Source: Tritrichomonas musculus (lineage: Eukaryota; Parabasalia; Tritrichomonadida; Tritrichomonadidae). Taken from it: a stretch of 64,000 bases of DNA. A model generated the notes under the pieces. The model had not been told where the DNA came from and ran no database searches. It worked only from the letters and a program-made list of their open reading frames with translations. Within the stretch, counting starts at the first letter, position 1, and every line of letters begins with the position of its first letter. The translations under genes and the position numbers were made by a program. The stretch spans positions 558,001 through 622,000 of the forward strand of contig JAPFFF010000056.1 in NCBI GenBank assembly GCA_039105265.1. The letters run 5' to 3'. Shown here piece after piece: positions 28,300 to 39,386 of the stretch.

Positions 28300-29247
28300 T
28301 TAAGCAACATTTTCTATATGCTCAACTCTAGGCTCGTTATTGGAATCACTTTGCTGATTGTTATTATGGCTAGTCAGCAACCTTGCTGCATGCATTTCTT
28401 CAGTATCATCTCTACCAAATACATTAAGCATCACTGGCAATTCTCTTGTTTCGTTGTTCTGCGCAGCTATTTGTATTTTATATCCTGTTTGCTGTATCAT
28501 TGCGTTTATTTCGTTTTCCACTTCATTGAAAGTTTTATTTGGATTTTTATGCAAAGCAACAAAAATTGAATATGTTAGATAACCTTGGGTTTTAACAATT
28601 TTCTGATTTCCGTATTGCGAAGTGCTAATAAAGCCTATAACTACCATGACTACATTAAGAGGGATTTCACTTGATACAAAATTTGAGTACGGTTCGAGTG
28701 ATTTTTCTTTAATATGGCCTACATCAAAAAAGAGCGATACTTTCGATAAGTTTTGTTTGTATGACAATAAAAAGCTACTAAATCGTCTACATGGAACTTC
28801 TTCATCCAGAAAACAAATGAGATTGTCATTATCAATATCATGACAAAAACCATTTACATACAAAATAATATTGTTGGAAGTATGTGAAAGAACCAAACGT
28901 AAAAATGTAAAATAGAGCATTGATGACGGATTAATAAGATAATAAATAGGATATCCAATTTTTTTGATATGTTGAGCTGCAAAAATGCCATCATTTAAAA
29001 TTGTAATATCATTATCTCCTTTTGCATTTTTGCTGTTTATGCACATCAAACATATATTGACTAAATTTTGTGGAAAATGCCGAGGCTCGACTGTTGCACC
29101 ATTTGTTCCTAATATAGGAAACTTAGTAAGAACTGATTTTTCTGTTTCTCGACCTCTAACTTGGTCAAGATCTTCCTGAGTAAAATTATTTCCTAATATT
29201 TCAAAAGTGGAAAGATCTTGGCTTGTTGAACTATTATTACAACCCAT
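28300..29247 (-). CDS. Lipid-anchored caspase-fold protein without catalytic residues
   Basis: 315 residues. The N-terminus MGCNNSS fits N-myristoylation at Gly2 with palmitoylation at Cys3. Residues 60-290 follow the C14 caspase/metacaspase fold: LVNICLMCINSK (first strand), a helix with ND.IFAAQHIKKIGYPIYYL, then IILYVNGFCHDIDNDNL at 127-143 where active enzymes have YYSGHGxxxxxx(N/D), and VSLFFDVGHIKE at 170-181 where they have ILDCCHSG. Neither the catalytic His nor the catalytic Cys is in place, so it is probably a pseudo-peptidase. The tail (about 285-315) is Asn/Glu-rich. A membrane-bound regulatory role is possible by analogy with other dead caspase homologues, which is inference. TAAAAAGTTC lies 28 bases upstream of the ATG. 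Confidence 0.65.
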   Translation of the reverse strand: MGCNNSSTSQDLSTFEILGNNFTQEDLDQVRGRETEKSVLTKFPILGTNGATVEPRHFPQNLVNICLMCINSKNAKGDNDITILNDGIFAAQHIKKIGYPIYYLINPSSMLYFTFLRLVLSHTSNNIILYVNGFCHDIDNDNLICFLDEEVPCRRFSSFLLSYKQNLSKVSLFFDVGHIKEKSLEPYSNFVSSEIPLNVVMVVIGFISTSQYGNQKIVKTQGYLTYSIFVALHKNPNKTFNEVENEINAMIQQTGYKIQIAAQNNETRELPVMLNVFGRDDTEEMHAARLLTSHNNNQQSDSNNEPRVEHIENVA

Positions 29248-29274
29248 TAATGTTTTTTATCAAATATAAATATT

Positions 29275-29284
29275 TAAAAAGTTC
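29275..29284 (-). promoter_or_regulatory. GAACTTTTTA, variant of the AAACTTTTTC motif
   Basis: Coding-strand variant, 27 bases before the ATG at 29247. No Initiator is seen for this gene. Confidence 0.25.
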
Positions 29285-29559
29285 ATATAAAATTTTAAAT
29301 TTCTCTTTGAAAATTTTGTTGATAAAAGAGGATAAATCTTTGAAATTTTCAATACATTCATTTTTTTTTTACTTTACTTTTTTTGTATCATGTCTTTCAT
29401 TTCTAACTAATTTTTATTTCATTATATGCTATTTGTCAAGTATAATACATTATATTTTAAATAATTACTGGTATTCCATTAATCCTATTTTTTTAAAAAA
29501 ACATATTCTTTTTTATCCCTTGGTAAAAATAATAGTTTAAGTCTTGCTAATTTGTTAAC

Positions 29560-30155
29560 TTCTATCTCATAATGAGTTGGATTAAAATGAATATATTCCT
29601 GGTGGGATGTTGTTAATGGAATTGATTATCTCTGGCTAGTATTATTTCTGTATTCAAGTGTCTTCTGATTTACCAATTAATCTTTCTTTTCCTCCTTCAG
29701 TTTTAGTTTCGATAACGCTAAAAAATATCGAAATGGTTGGCACTTTTGGAGATACGTTTTATATAACTAATTTAGCAGTATAAGAAGACAAAGCTTTGGA
29801 GGCTACATCACCTGGATCTTTTGAAACTATTGGTTCTTCATAATTCAAAATTATGAGCAATTCGTGTAGTTTTACAACTAATTTTTGATCAATATATTTT
29901 GGAATGCTTATCTTCATTTTTGAATCTGATGTTAATATCTCATCAGAAAGTACAATAACGTCTAATCGAACAATTTTTTGTAAACCATAAAATATATCAC
30001 ATTAAATTAGTAGTAGGTTGAAGAAATGTTATTTTTGCTCCAAAAATCAAATACAGTTGATGCATTTGCTGCAATTAAGTTTGATGATGAAATATCAGAT
30101 GAATATGTGTCCTTTGAATTCAAAGCATTAGTTATCGTTCCTTCTTTGTTTATAT
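29560..30155 (-). pseudogene. Decayed gene of unknown family
   Basis: No long frame survives, but minus-strand pieces read as protein. One is about 30145-30008 (NKEGTITNALNSKDTYSSDI and on). Another is about 29988-29785 (QKIVRLDVIVLSDEILTSDS, then KISIPKYIDQKLVVKLHELL and EEPIVSKDPGDVASKAL). A third is about 29780-29670 (VSPKVPTISIFFSVIETKTE). At least one frameshift and two in-frame stops lie between them. The amino-acid choice is clearly coding-like, but I recognise no family. It lies head to head with the SecA/ankyrin pseudogene. Confidence 0.5.
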
Positions 30156-30500
30156 GATATGGAAGATAAAATTAATCAAATGTACAAAGAAAGAATTAAT
30201 ATACAAGCTGCTAAACAAGGACTTCCACCTTTAGATGATGACGATATTGAATTAGAAAACTTTGTTTTGACTTCAATGAGCATAATTCACTCTTTGAAAT
30301 TCGTATTTATCAAAATATTATCATTATTATATGTATCTTTTATTAATGCACTAAATGAAGTCTTATGTATTAAAGAAGATGAAATAAAAAGAAATTTTGT
30401 CAAAGACTGAACTTGAATACTTCGATGCCAATGAAGATGAGTAAAAAATTCCACAACTTAGAATGCAAATATGGTAAAATCATTGAGATGATTACAAAAA

Positions 30501-31514
30501 ATGGAATTGAACAATTTACCAATAAAATTAATTCCAGACTCATTTGAACAAGATGAAATAAGAGCTGCTAATGAAAGCATTGATAGGCAAAGAACAACAA
30601 AAATAAACAATTTAAATCGTGAAATTGAAAAAGGAAGAAACTTATTAAATACACTTACTGAAAGAATTAACAATATTAATAATCTTGAAGCACAATATAA
30701 TGCATTGGATTTTGATTCTCGAAATTTACCTGGAAATATTGCCACAATGAACGATGCAAGACAAAAAAAGGCTCAATTAGAAGAAGGCATTAGAGATATA
30801 AACAATCAAATGAGAAATATAGAATTGGACAAAAATAGAATAAATACAGAAGCTAATTCAATGAAGGCCCAAAATAGTGAAAATAGAATTAAAAAGCGTG
30901 ATGAATTGAGGCAAGAAATTAAAGAAAATATTCCATTATTATTAGAAAAATATGATGAATTTAATAATTATTATCATCATCCATCTCAAATTGATCAAAC
31001 AAAATTTCCATTTTTCCAAAAAATTGTCGATTGTGCAATCTCAATTTCAACACCTGTTATAGAAAATGGACAAAATTCAACTTCAATAAGAGGTGGTTGT
31101 TTGATTCGCTCACAAAAATCTTGCAATATTATAAACCAAGAATTATCGATTGAAGATGAACAAAACATTGATGAATGTGTTCGTAACGGAAAAGATTTTA
31201 TCGCATTGCATGGCAAAAAAGGATTTTTAGTGAATTTTAAACTGCAATCACATAAGTATTCTTTGGTTCCATTTTCCGAATCCAACGAAAGCTCGTGTAT
31301 AAAAGAATTCATTCAAAAGTATGGATTTACAATGGAACATTTAGAATTATTTTCGGGAATCGTTAATTCTTCTCTTTCAAGAATGACTCTACACCAGCTC
31401 AACAGCAAAACAATGAATAATGTTTCAGGAGCAAGCTTAGCTTGTTGCAATGGTTCCATTAATTCAATTGATTTGTTTATTAAAAAAGGCCAAGACTTTG
31501 GAGAAGTTCAATGA
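30501..31514 (+). pseudogene. SecA-like pseudogene piece: coiled coil and first ankyrin-type region
   Basis: 337 open codons. The first 140 residues are a charged coiled coil (DRQRTTKINNLNREIEKGRN, IKKRDELRQEIKENIPLLLE). The rest is a globular or degenerate ankyrin-like stretch (SLACCNGSINSIDLFIKKG at the end). The frame ends as the ankyrin run begins, and the next piece continues in another frame. Confidence 0.65.
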
Positions 31515-34500
31515 AAAGCATGATGCAGCGTTATGCAAAAATTAGTGATATAAACAGAAGTACAGAAACAGGAGTAACTCCTCTTCATTGGGCTGTTTAT
31601 TATGGATGGAATGATGTTACAGGCCAGCTAATTTCACGAGGGGCTTCAACAAAAGTTACTCTTAGAAGTAATGGAATGACACCTATTCATTTGGCTTGTT
31701 TTCATGATCAGCCACAATGTCTTTCCATATTAATGAAGGCAAATGATTGCACATTTGATAAATCTTTATCTGGATTAACACATTTTCATGTAGCTTCTGC
31801 ACATTCTTTAAATTGTGCATTGCTAAACTGCTTTCCATTTTTGCATACAACTCAATTAATTTGAATGAAATTGAATTGATTATTTTAACAATATTATCAA
31901 TAGTGAGTTGTATGCAAAAATGACTCAGTTTTTTTCAATGTTTTTTATTTTATTTTTAAAAGAATTATTTACTTTTTTTCTCTTCATTCAAAAATTGAAT
32001 ATAAATTTATTTTTTTATTCAAAATTAAATATTTAAAGCTGATATAAATACTTTGGATTCCAATAATCATACTGCTAGAGACATTGCTATTTTAAATGGT
32101 CAATATGAAATAGCTAAAAATATTTCTGAATTTTCTCAGACAATTCATTTTGAAATTCAATGTACAGGATTAAACGCATCAAGCAATAATCTTGATCTTA
32201 AATCACTTTGTAAAGCATTTTCAAGCGGTGATGTTAAGATGGCTGAACGAATATTATCAAAAATGTTCATATTAAAAACTAACCAGAAACCAAGTCACGA
32301 AAAAAAGCTCATTGAATGTGCATGTGCAGGACGATGCACAGAATTTGTTGAATTGCTTTCAACCATAATCCAATGTGAAAAACATCATATTGTAGTTGAT
32401 ACTGCTCATTATGGAATTGTTAATTGGTTGAAAGAATTGAAGAAATATGGCGCTGATTTTACAGTCAATGATTATTGCTTTTTCGATGAAGCGATTCTTA
32501 ATGGTGATGATAATTTTTTGGCAAAAGCATTGGACATTGTTGATAACATTCCAGAAACGGTATGGAGAAGAATTATAAACATTGCTGTAAAGATCAATGA
32601 TGAAAGAATTATTCTTGTATTAGCAAAATGTTTGCATTTTAATGAAAAATATACTAATATACATTTACATGATAAAGATGTAATTACCCCCAAAAACAAA
32701 AGAAATTGTATTTATACAATTTGTTAAATTCATACTTCCAGAATCATTAGAAAAGTTAAGTGGATATATTGATTCAATGTCAATTAACTTCCTTCAATTT
32801 TTATTAAAATATAAAAAAGTCGACAATTCAGAAATCCAAAAAGCAATTCTTGCTTCATTTAAGAACAATCGTTTAGATGCTAATTATATTATGCTCAATG
32901 AATATCCTTTAATTTTTACTAATTTATGCACAAAAATGCCTGGGCTGAGAAAATTATCAAACCAAAACTACACAAAAGCAAAAGATAAAATTCAAAATCT
33001 TATCAAACAAAAAATAAGAGATAGCTCAAAAATTAATGAATTGAAACAAATATATCAATCAACATTTAACATTGGATTATTAGATATTTTTAATAATTGT
33101 TCACTTTTAGATTTGACTGAAATAAGTTTTTCATTTTTCTGGATTCTTAAATGCCTTCCTAATGAAATTATAAACCAATTTTGCTTTTACAGTAATTTTG
33201 GATTCAATGATAATTTTATTATTATATTCACAATGATTTTTGATATTTTCGAAAAAGCATCCAAAAATCGTGCTGGTTCATTATTTGTAAATTCTCTACG
33301 AAAACTTGATTTTGATGAACTTGATGAACAATATTATGGCGATAAATTTATTTCAGCACTACTTGATATTATGATGAAATACAACAGAGTTCAATATATA
33401 TAATCAGTTGATGATGAAAATCAAACAATGTTTCATATAGCAGCTAAATTCAGAAATATTAGTAATTCTACATTAGATACATTAATAGAAAAAATTCGAA
33501 ATTGCAATGAGATCGTGGAAAGACCTATTAAATGTAAGATCACGAAAAGGAAAAACAATTCTGATGATTTTTGCAAGTAAAGGAAACTTTGAAGCAATCA
33601 AGATGCTTGATAAAATGAATGTGAACATAGAAACTCGTGACATATATGGAAATAATATTCTACATGATATTTTACAAGATAAAACAATGACAAATGATAA
33701 AGTATTTGATGGAATTATCAATATTGTAAATAAACATCGTGAATTAATTATACAACGAAATAGAAAAGGTAAAAATGCATTTTATTTTGCTGCTAAAAGA
33801 GGCTTTAATGGTGTTCTTGGTGTTTTTTCTCTGTTTTATCCTGCTTCATTTCTTGATAATTTGGATGAAAATTGTATTAAATCAGCTGTTCATGTTGCTG
33901 CAAAAGAAAATTATTATGAAACTGTTCGTTATCTTGTTCAGACATTGCATTAAAATTTGCATATAAAGACAAATAATCATCTTGGCCAAATGCCTATTCT
34001 TTATTTGCATTTAAAGAAATAATTAAATTGGGTGGAAATCCATTGGCAGAAGATTCAACTGGTAAGAATGCTTTATATTATGCTTTAGCGTATGGAACAC
34101 ATTTTATTGTGTCTCAAATTGCAAAAATGCCGTCATTTTTATATGAAATATCATCACCAAAGGTACTAATTCCAATCGTTCAAAACCCTGAAGCTGCATC
34201 GTTATTTTCATCGATTATTCATTTAATTGATCCATCAGCAACACGTTCATGTGATGAAAGAGGGATGACATTATTATCTATAGCAGCAGAGCATAATAAT
34301 CGTCAAATAGTTGATCAACTCTAAATTTTAGGAATTGATCCAACAAAACCTGCAAATAATGGCAGAAATTCAATTCATATTTGTGCTGCAAATAATGTTA
34401 TTGGCTGTTCCACACTTATTATCAATTTTTTATTATTAACTAAAGGTTCTGATATAGTTAATCAAGTTTTATATTCACCCGATGATAGAGGTGATTTGCC

Positions 34501-34760
34501 AATTCATATTGCTGCAAGAAACGGATTCAGTGGCTTTGTTTTCTCATATCTTAAGTTCAAGTTCTGAAATAGATTTACAAAAAGTAAATCATGAAGGACA
34601 TAATCCAATTTCATTAGCTCAAAAGCATGGCCATAAAGATGTTGCTGTTATAATTGAAAACTATTATTTATGGCATGAATATAAATTAGAGAATGATCAA
34701 ATAGATAATATTTCAAAGATTTCTGAAGTATCTAAAGATATTTCAAATATATGGAAATAG
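31511..34760 (+). pseudogene. SecA-like pseudogene piece: broken ankyrin-repeat array
   Basis: Six open pieces (31511-31864, 32053-32727, 32777-33403, 33507-33953, 34028-34324 and 34482-34760) in three frames. Clear ankyrin signatures include TPLHWAVYYGWNDVTGQLIS, TPIHLACFHDQPQCLSILMK, KGKNAFYFAAKRGFNGVLGV, AVHVAAKENYYETVRYLV and HNPISLAQKHGHKDVAVIIE. Between 34325 and 34481 a further repeat (NSIHICAANN) is readable outside any open piece. Confidence 0.75.
31836..31922. repeat. 19-bp perfect inverted repeat inside the ankyrin pseudogene
   Basis: Arms at 31836-31854 and 31904-31922 are exact complements (CATTTTTGCATACAACTCA) around a 49-base loop. They sit at the left of the AT-rich stretch that interrupts the ankyrin array, so they may belong to a small inserted element. 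Confidence 0.6.
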
Positions 34761-34865
34761 AACAAAGAAATAGAGAACATTTCAAAAGAAGAATATCAAA
34801 TTAAAAAAATTGATCCAAGAAGAACAGATATTCAAGGAACAATAATAAACACTTTTACAACTGAA

Positions 34866-35393
34866 ATGGAGAAATTTAAGATTAAATATTTTCAAGTTTT
34901 TAATAATGGATTTTTCGTTACAAAATTAGTGAAATTGGCTACTAATAAAGAAATAAACTTAGTTAATCTGATATTAGAACAAATGAATAAAAATAAGCAA
35001 ACAATGATTAATTTAATTTCCTATATAATTATTTTCCCGCAACTTCCAGAAAATGAAATTAAAGATTTCATTGTATATATTGACAACTTAAATAAAATAA
35101 AGGCTAAAGAAACTCATCCAATCTTTCATTGGATTGTAAATGGATTAATAAGTGCAATTGAATTGAAAGAGCCAAATCAATCAGTTATACCTTTCATTAA
35201 AAGTATTGTTGATTTTGCAAGCCGAGTTTATACTAAATCTATTCTGAGAAGAACAATTAAATATCCTTGCCTTCCACTTCCTATTCATATCATAATTCCA
35301 TGGCTGATGAGTTTAACAGATACATGGCTTCAAGTTCAACTTCAATTCATTGATAAGATGAAAAGAACCAAAGTTATCAATCGATTTCTGTAA
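34866..35393 (+). pseudogene. SecA-like pseudogene piece: helical linker
   Basis: 175 open codons, wholly helical in character (IKYFQVFNNGFFVTKLVKLA and on), lying between the ankyrin array and the SecA motor. No motif is recognised. Confidence 0.5.
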
Positions 35394-35433
35394 TCGTCTT
35401 GATTATGAACAATTCAATCTCGTTAATTTCATC

Positions 35434-37176
35434 ATGGATCAAAAGAATCAAGTTAAATATTTAGATCCTTCGATTGATTTTAAAGAATATGTTATTCATT
35501 CGATTCAATCTACAAATGAATTGTATGAAAATTCTGATCTTCAAGATGATGTAAGAAACATGCTTATGAATAAATGTTTAACATTGTCTAAGAAGGAAAT
35601 GTTTACTGCAAAATCTTTAACAAAATGGGCATCATTAACAAGAAGAATAATTGATGACTTTGGTCTAAAGTATTTAGTTGACATTTTAGCAGTTATTCCT
35701 CAACAATCGTTGGAAATTGCTAATTATGCTTTGTCTTTAATTATCAATATAGGTTCACCTGAAGATGCACCTCCTTCTTTAATCAAACTTGGAATTAAAA
35801 GTCTTGAAAAAAAGTCAAATGAAATTGAAAGGGGAAAGTATGTTGAAAATCGAAGTTTAGATAAAATTTTAATTGCAATTAAAAAGCAAAACAAAGAATT
35901 CATTCCTTATAAATTTGCTTTTGATGGCATCCCAATTGTTGAACTTAATCAAAATGATAGAAATAAATTGGGCCAATTTGGTAAAATATTAGAATCGAAA
36001 GTTCAAATAACAGGATCATTACAAGAAGCTGCACAAACCGCAGGAAAAAAGTTTAGAGATAATCCTAATATTGAAAATGCAGCTCAATTTGTTGGTATAA
36101 TAAGATTTGTTATTCAAGATACATTAAATTTAAAGCCTTTTATGATTCAATGTTTATCTGTAGGGGCACTTCTTTTGCATCGAATAAATCATTCTGAAGG
36201 ATTGAAAGGAAGAATAGCTCAGATTGCAACTGGTGAAGGGAAAAGCATAATTGTTGCAATGCTTTCAGCATCCATTGCTTTAACTGGAAGTTTTGTTGAT
36301 GTAATATCATCGAGCTTTTATCTTGCAGAACGAGATGCAGAAAAATATGAACCTTTTTATGAAAAACTCGGCTTGAAATGTGGTACTCTTAATGAACACG
36401 ATTCTTCTCCATATGTTGATTTCCATATAATTTATTCAACAAATACTGGGTTCGAATTTGCTTTTCTTAGGGAAGGAATTTCTGGAAAAAGAACTTTATT
36501 AGCTATGCCATTGTATAAAAATACTCTTGTAAAAAGGATTCCAATGACAGCTATTGTTGATGAAGCAGATAACTTATTCATTGATACCGTTACTAATTCA
36601 GCAAGGATTGCAGTTGGATCTTCTAGCCAGCGTACATGTATTTTCAAACCATTCTTTAAAGCTGTTATTGAAAATAAAGTAACAAATAAACTTCAAGCAC
36701 GACATTTTCTATTATCCATTGCACAAACACAAAGTGAAAAGGATTCTCTGGAAGATATTTCAGATCATCAACTTGATCGATGGATTGAAAATGCGATTTA
36801 TGCAAATAATTCATTGAAAAAAGATGTTGATTATGTTGTTGGTTTCAATAAAGACATTCAACAATATGAAATTCAAATTGTTGATCAGCAAAACACAGGA
36901 AGGATTAATATAGGTTGCCGATGGAGCGGAGGACTTCACGAATTTGTTGAATTAAAAGAAAATTTACAAGTTCAGCCTCAATCATTAACTATTGCATCAG
37001 TTTCTCATCCTTCATTCTTCGGTAGGTATCAAGAAATCTATGGATTAACAGGAACAATGGGCGAAGAAGTAGAACGGAATGAAATAAGAAGTATTTATAA
37101 AGTTGACACTTTTGATGTTCCACCAAACAGAGTCTGTTTACGAAAGCGTGATGATACATTAAATTGTTTCAACTGA
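35434..37176 (+). pseudogene. SecA-like pseudogene piece: DEAD motor, first lobe
   Basis: 580 open codons, the longest surviving piece. The Walker A ATGEGKS lies at 36226-36246 within RIAQIATGEGKSIIVAML (SecA: MxTGEGKT). Then come VISSSFYLAERDAEKYEPFY (SecA: VTVNDYLAxRDAEWM), IIYSTNTGFEFAFLR (SecA: ITYGTNNEFGFDYLRD), an exact DEAD box at 36559-36570 (IVDEADNLFID) and IYGLTGTMGEEVER (SecA: LAGMTGTAxTE). These motifs are intact, so the ATPase was functional in the recent ancestor. Confidence 0.85.
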
Positions 37177-38112
37177 AGATGAAGAGCATGAATTAATTAT
37201 TGAAAAAATTAAAAAGATTACCAAACAAAGACGTCCTATTTTAGTGATTGTTTTAGCAATTGGTGAATCCCAGCAATTATCTGAAAAGTTAAGAGCAAGA
37301 AACATTAAACATTTTGTTTTACACGATGTTCAAGTTGAAGACGAAGATTTCATTATTGACCGTTCTGGAAAATGTGGAGCAGTTGCTATTGCAACAAATA
37401 CTGCAGTATTAAATTAGAAAAAATGGCGATTGATTGCGGTGGTCTTCATGTTATCATTTCTTTTTTCCCAGTGAATCTAAGAGTCGAATGCCAAGGCTTA
37501 GGAAGAGCTGGTCGACAAGGACAACCAGGATCTTGTCAAATTATTTACTCTTCAGATACTTTTGCTGGTAATGTTCCTAAAGCCAGTGAAGACATATTGA
37601 GAATCATTTATGAAGACAGGACAGAATCTGTTCGAGGATATTCTAGCAAAAGATTAACATATGTTCAAAAAGAGAATTTGTTATTTAATGTTCTAATTAG
37701 TTATTTCAGTTATGTTAAACAAATGAGAGCATTCTTGGAAAGTCCTCAAGGAGAACAGATCATTAGATTTAATGGTGGTGAAAATTTAGGAAATCATTAT
37801 GATTCTGAATCAATATTGAATGATTTGTCTTTGGAATGGTCAAAGTTTTACACAAGTATTTCAAACGGTGAAGTTGAATTGAAAGAAAATTTGTTCGATT
37901 GTTTTAAGAGCAAATATGAAGAAAAAATGATCATTTTAACAGATGTATTCAATGAGTATATTCAAGGAAATGACTATTTAACCACAAACAGTGGGTCAAT
38001 TGATACACCAAATCCATCAAATTCTCTGGATATAAATAGGAAATATGATAAATCAATCATTGGATTTACTGGTTCAAAACCACAAACAAAAAATTTCATT
38101 ATCAATGAGTAA
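37177..38112 (+). pseudogene. SecA-like pseudogene piece: second helicase lobe
   Basis: The stretch 37177-37390 reads EDEEHELIIEKIKKITKQRR, PILVIVLAIGESQQLSEKL and KCGAVAIATNTA, matching SecA motifs for nucleotide-dependent lobe closure. From 37372 a 246-codon frame carries CGGLHVIISFFPVN and GLGRAGRQGQPGSCQ at 37497-37538 (SecA: QLRGRAGRQGDPGSS). The GRGTDI segment between IATN and GGLHV is damaged. A helical tail follows. Confidence 0.75.
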
Positions 38113-39386
38113 AAATTGTTTTTTTTAATTGATCAAATATATTTTTTTTATTTATTTAGATATTTAGTCTTTATGAGATTTTTTAAGCAAAAAATATTTT
38201 TGTTTAGGTAATTTTACGGAGATAACGAATGTCTAATTAAAAATAGAAGGATTCAGTCTATCTTCTTTATTAAAACTTCAAATATATGATATTTCACGCA
38301 TATTTTTGGTAAAATACATTGAATTTAATAGATATATTTTTTGGTATCTCTTTTCCCAAATATCAAATATATCATAAATATGTCTTTTTATATATTTATT
38401 CACTAAATATAATATTATAAAATACATTTTAATACTAAAAATAATATTAAAATAAAAGATATTATTAATTATTTTATGGACATTTATTAATACAAATTAT
38501 TTGAATGAAAGTATTGAAATTGTAAATCTAAACTTATTAATTTATTATTTTTTTAAAATGAGTTTATTTTCATTTTGAATGTTGTATTATGATATGGTCA
38601 ATGCGTTTCTGCATTTAAATATTAAAAAAAATTCTAATATTTCAATACTTTCATTCAAATAACATATATAATCAATGAATATCCATTTTTTATATAATTA
38701 TATATTTGTGAGAACTCATTGAATTTTTTAATTCTATTTGGAAAGCAAACCCTTAAAAGATATAAATATTTTAATAGATTAATTTGGTTCTTAATTATAT
38801 ATATATCATAATTTTCATATTTTGAAAAGTTTTTTTAAAGCGGAATGATGAAAAAAAGGCAATTTAAAAAATTCACCTTTTTCAAATGAGGAATTCTTTA
38901 TAGCACATACAACTTTTTCAGAAGAAAATAATCGTCCATTTTTTTCGAGCTTTATTTTACATAGAAAAGATTAAAAGTTCCTTGTATTTTTTATTGATTT
39001 CTTAATTTATGCCATTTAGAGAATATGTTAAAGGCGAAATAATCGAAAATTTTCAAAAATGAGATTATTATTTGATTAATAATTCTTCTCAAAAATGGTT
39101 GATTTAGAGAATCAAATGGCTTGTTGGGCTTCCTAAATTGATAAAATTTAGGATTTAATGGTTAAAATCAATATTGAATAAGAAAACAAATATTTTTAAA
39201 TTATTTTAAAGGAATAAAAAAAGCATGAATAGGGGGTCATGCTATTTTGTTTAAAAAATATTAATTTTAATTTCTCAAAAAGTTTATCTGGACCATATAT
39301 ACATACAAAAAGTTCTCTGTGCTGCAGCACTGTGCTAAAAAATTACACCCTTTTCAAATCAAGTATATATATAATATATAATCGTT
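38113..39386. other. AT-rich intergenic region with an inverted-repeat element
   Basis: 1.27 kb with no gene. The only structure is the inverted repeat at 38497-38662. Near its right end CCCTTTTC (39349-39356) contains CCTTT, the trichomonad M5 alternative initiator, 33 bases before the ATG at 39387. That match is short and could be chance. Confidence 0.45.
38497..38662. repeat. 24-bp perfect inverted repeat, 118-base spacer
   Basis: Arms 38497-38520 and 38639-38662 are exact complements (core TTGAATGAAAGTATTGAAA). The whole unit is 166 bp, in the size range of a small hairpin transposon. No convincing target duplication flanks it. Confidence 0.6.

Larger units (their letters stand above)
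30159..38112 (+). pseudogene. 8-kb decayed coiled-coil/ankyrin/SecA-like gene
   Basis: Eleven consecutive open pieces on one strand join into a single recognisable domain order: an N-terminal coiled coil, about a dozen ankyrin repeats, a helical region, and a SecA-type DEAD motor with both helicase lobes. The pieces change frame at least eight times and are split by stops and by one AT-rich insertion of about 200 bases near 31820-32035. Trichomonads and ciliates carry many such SecA-like proteins with ankyrin repeats, and their role is not established. No GTAYGT/ACTAACACACAG intron signals were found that would rejoin the pieces, so this is a dead copy. The intact ancestor would have been about 2600 residues. 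The SecA part is much better preserved than the ankyrin part. Confidence 0.85.

Noticed and set aside
30159-38112. Introns joining the SecA/ankyrin pieces
   Set aside because: Trichomonad introns use GTAYGT and a fixed ACTAACACACAG branch/3' site. I did not see that 3' signal at the breaks, and the frame changes occur inside continuous homologous text.
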